From Calothrix sp. NIES-4105 (GTDB lineage: Bacteria > Cyanobacteriota > Cyanobacteriia > Cyanobacteriales > Nostocaceae), in contig NZ_AP018290.1 in NCBI RefSeq assembly GCF_002368415.1, positions 434,001-498,000 on the forward strand: DNA of 64,000 nt, written 5' to 3'. The position numbers and the translations under genes are program-made. The notes beneath the pieces were generated by a model. It searched no databases. It saw nothing but the letters and a program-made list of their open reading frames with translations, and had not been told where the DNA came from. How positions within the stretch are numbered: the stretch's first letter is position 1; each line of letters starts with the position of its first letter. This document shows positions 63,906 to 64,000 of the stretch, one piece after another.

Positions 63906-64000
63906 CTAAAGCGCGCCTAACTCTTGGAGATGTTGTCTAGCTTCTTGTTTTAGTTCCGCATTACCATTTAATTCTAAGACTTTTTTGAAGTCAAGGGCAG
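63906..64000 (-). CDS. TPR-type protein, C-terminal end only
   Basis: The minus-strand frame open from the window's end encodes ALDFKKVLELNGNAELKQEARQHLQEL and stops at 63906. It is the end of a TPR repeat (DFKKVLELN.. AxxHLxxL) of a gene lying beyond the window, so only about 31 residues are visible. Family call rests on this one repeat. Confidence 0.65.
   Translation of the reverse strand, partial: ALDFKKVLELNGNAELKQEARQHLQELGAL

Noticed and set aside
1-64000. tRNA, rRNA and riboswitch genes
   Set aside because: No cloverleaf with GGTTCGA-type T-arm or conserved rRNA stretches were noticed; a proper scan was not possible by eye.

Overview
The window looks like a filamentous cyanobacterial chromosome segment, most likely Nostocales-type. 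This is inferred from AT-rich DNA, many short dispersed palindromes, and families common in that group: DUF1822, DUF928, CHASE2, CHAT-nSTAND-WD40, Mut7-C, sucrase/ferredoxin-like and DUF6629. The classical HIP1 octamer GCGATCGC was not seen. The palindrome GGCGCC occurs about 93 times by hand count, roughly one per 690 bases, and seems to take its place. No rRNA, tRNA or CRISPR array was found.

Layout. 0-3.6 kb: a ParA ATPase (5' end outside the window) with a ribbon-helix-helix partner, a GerMN-type lipoprotein and a tyrosine recombinase. 3.6-11.3 kb: a secreted two-repeat protein, a SnoaL-like protein, and a tight four-gene minus-strand operon (divergent sigma factor, DUF1822, CHAT-CHASE2 membrane protein, DUF928). 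11.5-26 kb: an aldo/keto reductase remnant, a TPR protein, an RmlD-like reductase with a PadR regulator, a PAS-GGDEF diguanylate cyclase, a coiled-coil repeat protein, a Mut7-C RNase, a sucrase/ferredoxin-like protein and a site-2 protease-TPR fusion. 26-35.4 kb is a defence-like island: a broken VapBC pair, a decayed type III-B Cmr module (truncated Cmr4, intact Cmr3, frameshifted Cmr2), and a compact ubiquitin-like conjugation operon (small membrane protein, Ub-like modifier ending in Gly, E2-like protein, JAB-E1 fusion) divergent from a WYL regulator interrupted by a stop codon. 35.4-49 kb: a TetR regulator and an AI-2E-type transporter sharing an operator-like promoter element, a methyltransferase, an AlkB-like dioxygenase, a CHAT protein that has lost its histidine, and several gene remnants. 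49-64 kb: a large repetitive surface-type protein, a D-2-hydroxyacid dehydrogenase, an alpha/beta hydrolase, a LysM/lysozyme-like protein, a DUF6629 membrane protein, then an RRM protein, a second degenerate CHAT protein and a 1342-residue CHAT-nSTAND-WD40 protein. The window ends in a partial TPR gene.

The most interesting candidates are the ubiquitin-like operon at 31.2-33.8 kb, next to a CRISPR module destroyed by deletion, and the sigma/DUF1822/CHAT-CHASE2/DUF928 operon at 5.2-11.2 kb, which joins a transcription-factor-like protein to a membrane-anchored protease-like sensor. Intergenic DNA is unusually rich in small mobile palindromes: a TA-inserting MITE with a matching empty site in the window, a modular ACTAGT-cored family whose cargo occurs in both orientations, and hairpins with compensatory base changes.
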